This document shows, in pieces, positions 13,768 to 15,099 of a DNA stretch of 15,099 bases. This DNA comes from JAVWHX01 sp036639875. GTDB taxonomy: Bacteria > Bacillota_I > Bacilli_A > Erysipelotrichales > Coprobacillaceae. The notes beneath the pieces were generated by a model, which saw only the letters and a program-made list of their open reading frames with translations, did not search any database and was not told the DNA's origin. The stretch covers positions 1 to 15,099 of the forward strand of contig JAVWHX010000054.1 of NCBI GenBank assembly GCA_036639875.1, written 5' to 3'. Positions within the stretch are counted from its first letter, which is position 1, and each line of letters opens with the position of its first letter. The position numbers and the translations under genes are program-made.

Positions 13768-14628
13768 ATGAAAGAGATATTTACTGCACTTATTACACCA
13801 TTTAATCAAGATCATTCTATTGATTATCCAGGATTATATAGAATTATTGATAAACTCATTTCAGAAGGTAATCGCTCATTTTTATTATGTGGAACAACAG
13901 GAGAAACTTCAACTTTAAAGTTAGAAGAAAGAAGGGTACTTATTGAAAATATATTAGAGAAATATCCTCATGTTCGTATTATGATTGGAATTTGTTCAAA
14001 TAGTACTTCTCAAGTCATTAGACATATTGACATGTATAAAGATAATCCTAGTATTTATGCGTATTTAGTGATTGTTCCTTACTATATTAAACCAAGTCAA
14101 GAAGGTATATATAAACATTTTGATGCAATAGCATCGTCTACAAATAAAAAAATTATGATTTATAATATTCCTAGTCGTTGTGGTGTCGCTATTGAAACCA
14201 ATACTGTTATTCGCTTAGCAAATAAACATAAGAATATTATTGGTATGAAACAATGTGGTTCGATTGATGATATAGAAGTATTAAAAGAAGCTTTACCTCA
14301 GTTTAAAGTTTATATTGGTGATGACCATTTATTATTAGAAGGATTAAAACATAGAGCTGATGGAATTATTTCAGTAACGAGTCATTTAGAATATCCATTA
14401 ATAGAAGAAATATGTAAAAATGAAAATATTTTTGATGATCGTTATTTAAAGTTAGTTAGTGAATATGTATTTATTGAGCCTTCTCCAGCACCAATCAAGT
14501 ATATCTTAAGTCAGTTAGGGTATATTCAAAATATATTACGTTTACCTTTAACATCAATTAGTGAAGAATCGGAAGTTAAACTTTTTCCCTTAATCGAAAA
14601 ATACACAAATAATTTGAAGATAAAATAA
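13768..14628 (+). CDS. dapA: 4-hydroxy-tetrahydrodipicolinate synthase
   Basis: DapA condenses pyruvate and aspartate semialdehyde to 4-hydroxy-tetrahydrodipicolinate, the common precursor of lysine/diaminopimelate and dipicolinate. It has 286 residues. Catalytic features are present: GTTGE (42-46, with T44 of the proton relay), YY at 105-106, YNIPSRCGV with Y132 and substrate-binding R137, and the Schiff-base lysine K161 in GMKQCGS. The usual KEASG continues here as KQCGS. AAGGAGG at 13755-13761 lies inside the end of dpaB, and the start is one base after the dpaB stop, so it is in the dpa operon. This suggests a copy dedicated, or partly dedicated, to spore dipicolinate; whether another dapA exists cannot be seen here. 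No clear terminator follows. Confidence 0.95.
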   Translation: MKEIFTALITPFNQDHSIDYPGLYRIIDKLISEGNRSFLLCGTTGETSTLKLEERRVLIENILEKYPHVRIMIGICSNSTSQVIRHIDMYKDNPSIYAYLVIVPYYIKPSQEGIYKHFDAIASSTNKKIMIYNIPSRCGVAIETNTVIRLANKHKNIIGMKQCGSIDDIEVLKEALPQFKVYIGDDHLLLEGLKHRADGIISVTSHLEYPLIEEICKNENIFDDRYLKLVSEYVFIEPSPAPIKYILSQLGYIQNILRLPLTSISEESEVKLFPLIEKYTNNLKIK

Positions 14629-14663
14629 ATATATGATATGATAGTCATACTTTTGAAAATATC

Positions 14664-14693
14664 TGTACACAAATAATTAAAGATATGTATAAT
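14664..14693 (+). promoter_or_regulatory. Probable sigma-A promoter of the RNase J-like gene
   Basis: TATAAT at 14688-14693 is preceded by TG. TGTACA (14664-14669, 18 nt spacing) or TACACA (14666-14671, 16 nt) could serve as -35, each 4 of 6. It lies about 40 nt before the start codon. Confidence 0.5.
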
Positions 14694-14733
14694 AAAAGTA
14701 AATAAACATAAAAATATACGAAAGGGTGAAAAG

Positions 14734-15099
14734 ATGAAAAACGATATCATAAGGTTTATACCTATGGGTGGTCAAGCAGAAATGGGTAAAAGCATGTACT
14801 GTTTTGAAATCAATGAAAAAATATTTATAATAGATTCAGGTTTCCGTTTTCCTGATTCAGATAAACTAGGTGTTGATATTATTATCCCTAGTTTTACATA
14901 CTTAGAAGAAAGAAAAGATCAAATAGCTGCAATTATTATTACACATGGTCATGATGATGCTATGGCAGCATTGCCATATTTATTACAATCTATCAATGTA
15001 CCAGTGTATGCACCAAATTTAACAGCTGATTTAATTGTGCAAATGATTGAACGTTTCCAACGACAAAATAGAGTTCGTTTGAAACTAGATTTAAGAAGA
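14734..15099 (+). CDS. rnjB: RNase J2-like protein, 3'-truncated by the window edge
   Basis: N-terminal 122 residues of a beta-CASP metallo-beta-lactamase ribonuclease J. Family blocks are IPMGGQAEMGKSMYCFE, FIIDSGFRFPD, LGVDIIIPSFTYLEE and IIITHGHDDAMAALPYLL. The metal motif HxHxDH reads HGHDDA (71-76): the last His is Ala76 (GCT, 14959-14961). RNase J1 keeps this motif, whereas Firmicute J2 paralogues often do not, and Bacillus rnjB lies just downstream of dapA. J2 is therefore the better name and it probably acts as a partner of J1. ATG at 14734 follows AAAGGGTG. The gap of 105 nt to dapA holds a promoter candidate and no gene. Confidence 0.85.
   Translation, partial: MKNDIIRFIPMGGQAEMGKSMYCFEINEKIFIIDSGFRFPDSDKLGVDIIIPSFTYLEERKDQIAAIIITHGHDDAMAALPYLLQSINVPVYAPNLTADLIVQMIERFQRQNRVRLKLDLRR

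Noticed and set aside
14629..14733. Terminator or riboswitch between dapA and the RNase J-like gene
   Set aside because: Only a 5-bp stem (TATGA/TCATA) followed by TTTT is visible; too weak for a terminator, and the gap is too short for a lysine riboswitch.
14526..14750. 74-codon minus-strand frame over the dapA end and the RNase J leader
   Set aside because: Ile/Phe/Ser-rich product typical of the reverse strand of AT-rich DNA, overlaps dapA and a promoter, no initiation signals.
1..15099. Mobile elements, CRISPR arrays, phage genes or toxin-antitoxin pairs
   Set aside because: No transposase, integrase, direct-repeat/spacer pattern or flanking inverted repeats seen; composition is uniform across the window.

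Overview
This window is a dense, strongly AT-rich stretch of a low-GC, endospore-forming Firmicute chromosome. Gene content and protein character suggest an Erysipelotrichia/Coprobacillaceae-like gut bacterium; this placement is inferred from reading the proteins, with no search run. I see no phage, insertion sequence, CRISPR array or large repeat.

Layout. (1) 1-1000: the 3' part of an RluD-type pseudouridine synthase gene and a dCMP deaminase gene. They converge on an rnhC-type gene (minus strand, 1026-1937) through two terminators joined by a palindrome. (2) 1979-6894: a consensus sigma-A promoter drives cvpA-mutS2-uvrC, with both junctions overlapping as TAATG. (3) 6896-10618: gerE (with a sigma-K-like promoter), a degenerate VanY-like protein, murI/racE, gerM and a YsnB/YfcE-type phosphoesterase. 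(4) 10672-10835: a complete tRNA-Arg(UCU) gene with promoter and terminator. (5) 10868-12338: a GNAT acetyltransferase, an integral membrane protein on the minus strand and a small unknown protein. (6) 12353-15099: a sigma-K-like promoter, dpaA-dpaB (dipicolinate synthase), dapA and the start of an RNase J2-like gene.

From general knowledge of Bacillus subtilis gene order, regions 1-3 look like a condensed version of rnhC..cvpA..mutS2..uvrC..gerE..racE-gerM..ysnB. Region 6 looks like spoVFA-spoVFB-(asd-dapG)-dapA-rnjB with asd and dapG missing. The sporulation logic is coherent: GerE is the late mother-cell regulator, GerM serves the engulfment/feeding channel, and DpaAB makes dipicolinate from the product of DapA, encoded directly behind it.

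The most notable signals are these. The RNase HIII homologue has lost two of its four catalytic acids. The VanY-like protein keeps the fold signatures but has lost the metal ligands. The RNase J copy has a broken metal motif, as is known for J2 paralogues. Two promoters fit AC-N16-CATAnnnTA with the same geometry, exactly at gerE and dpaA. Seven plus-strand terminators sit on top of, or within 5 nt of, stop codons, an architecture associated with uncoupled transcription and translation in Firmicutes.
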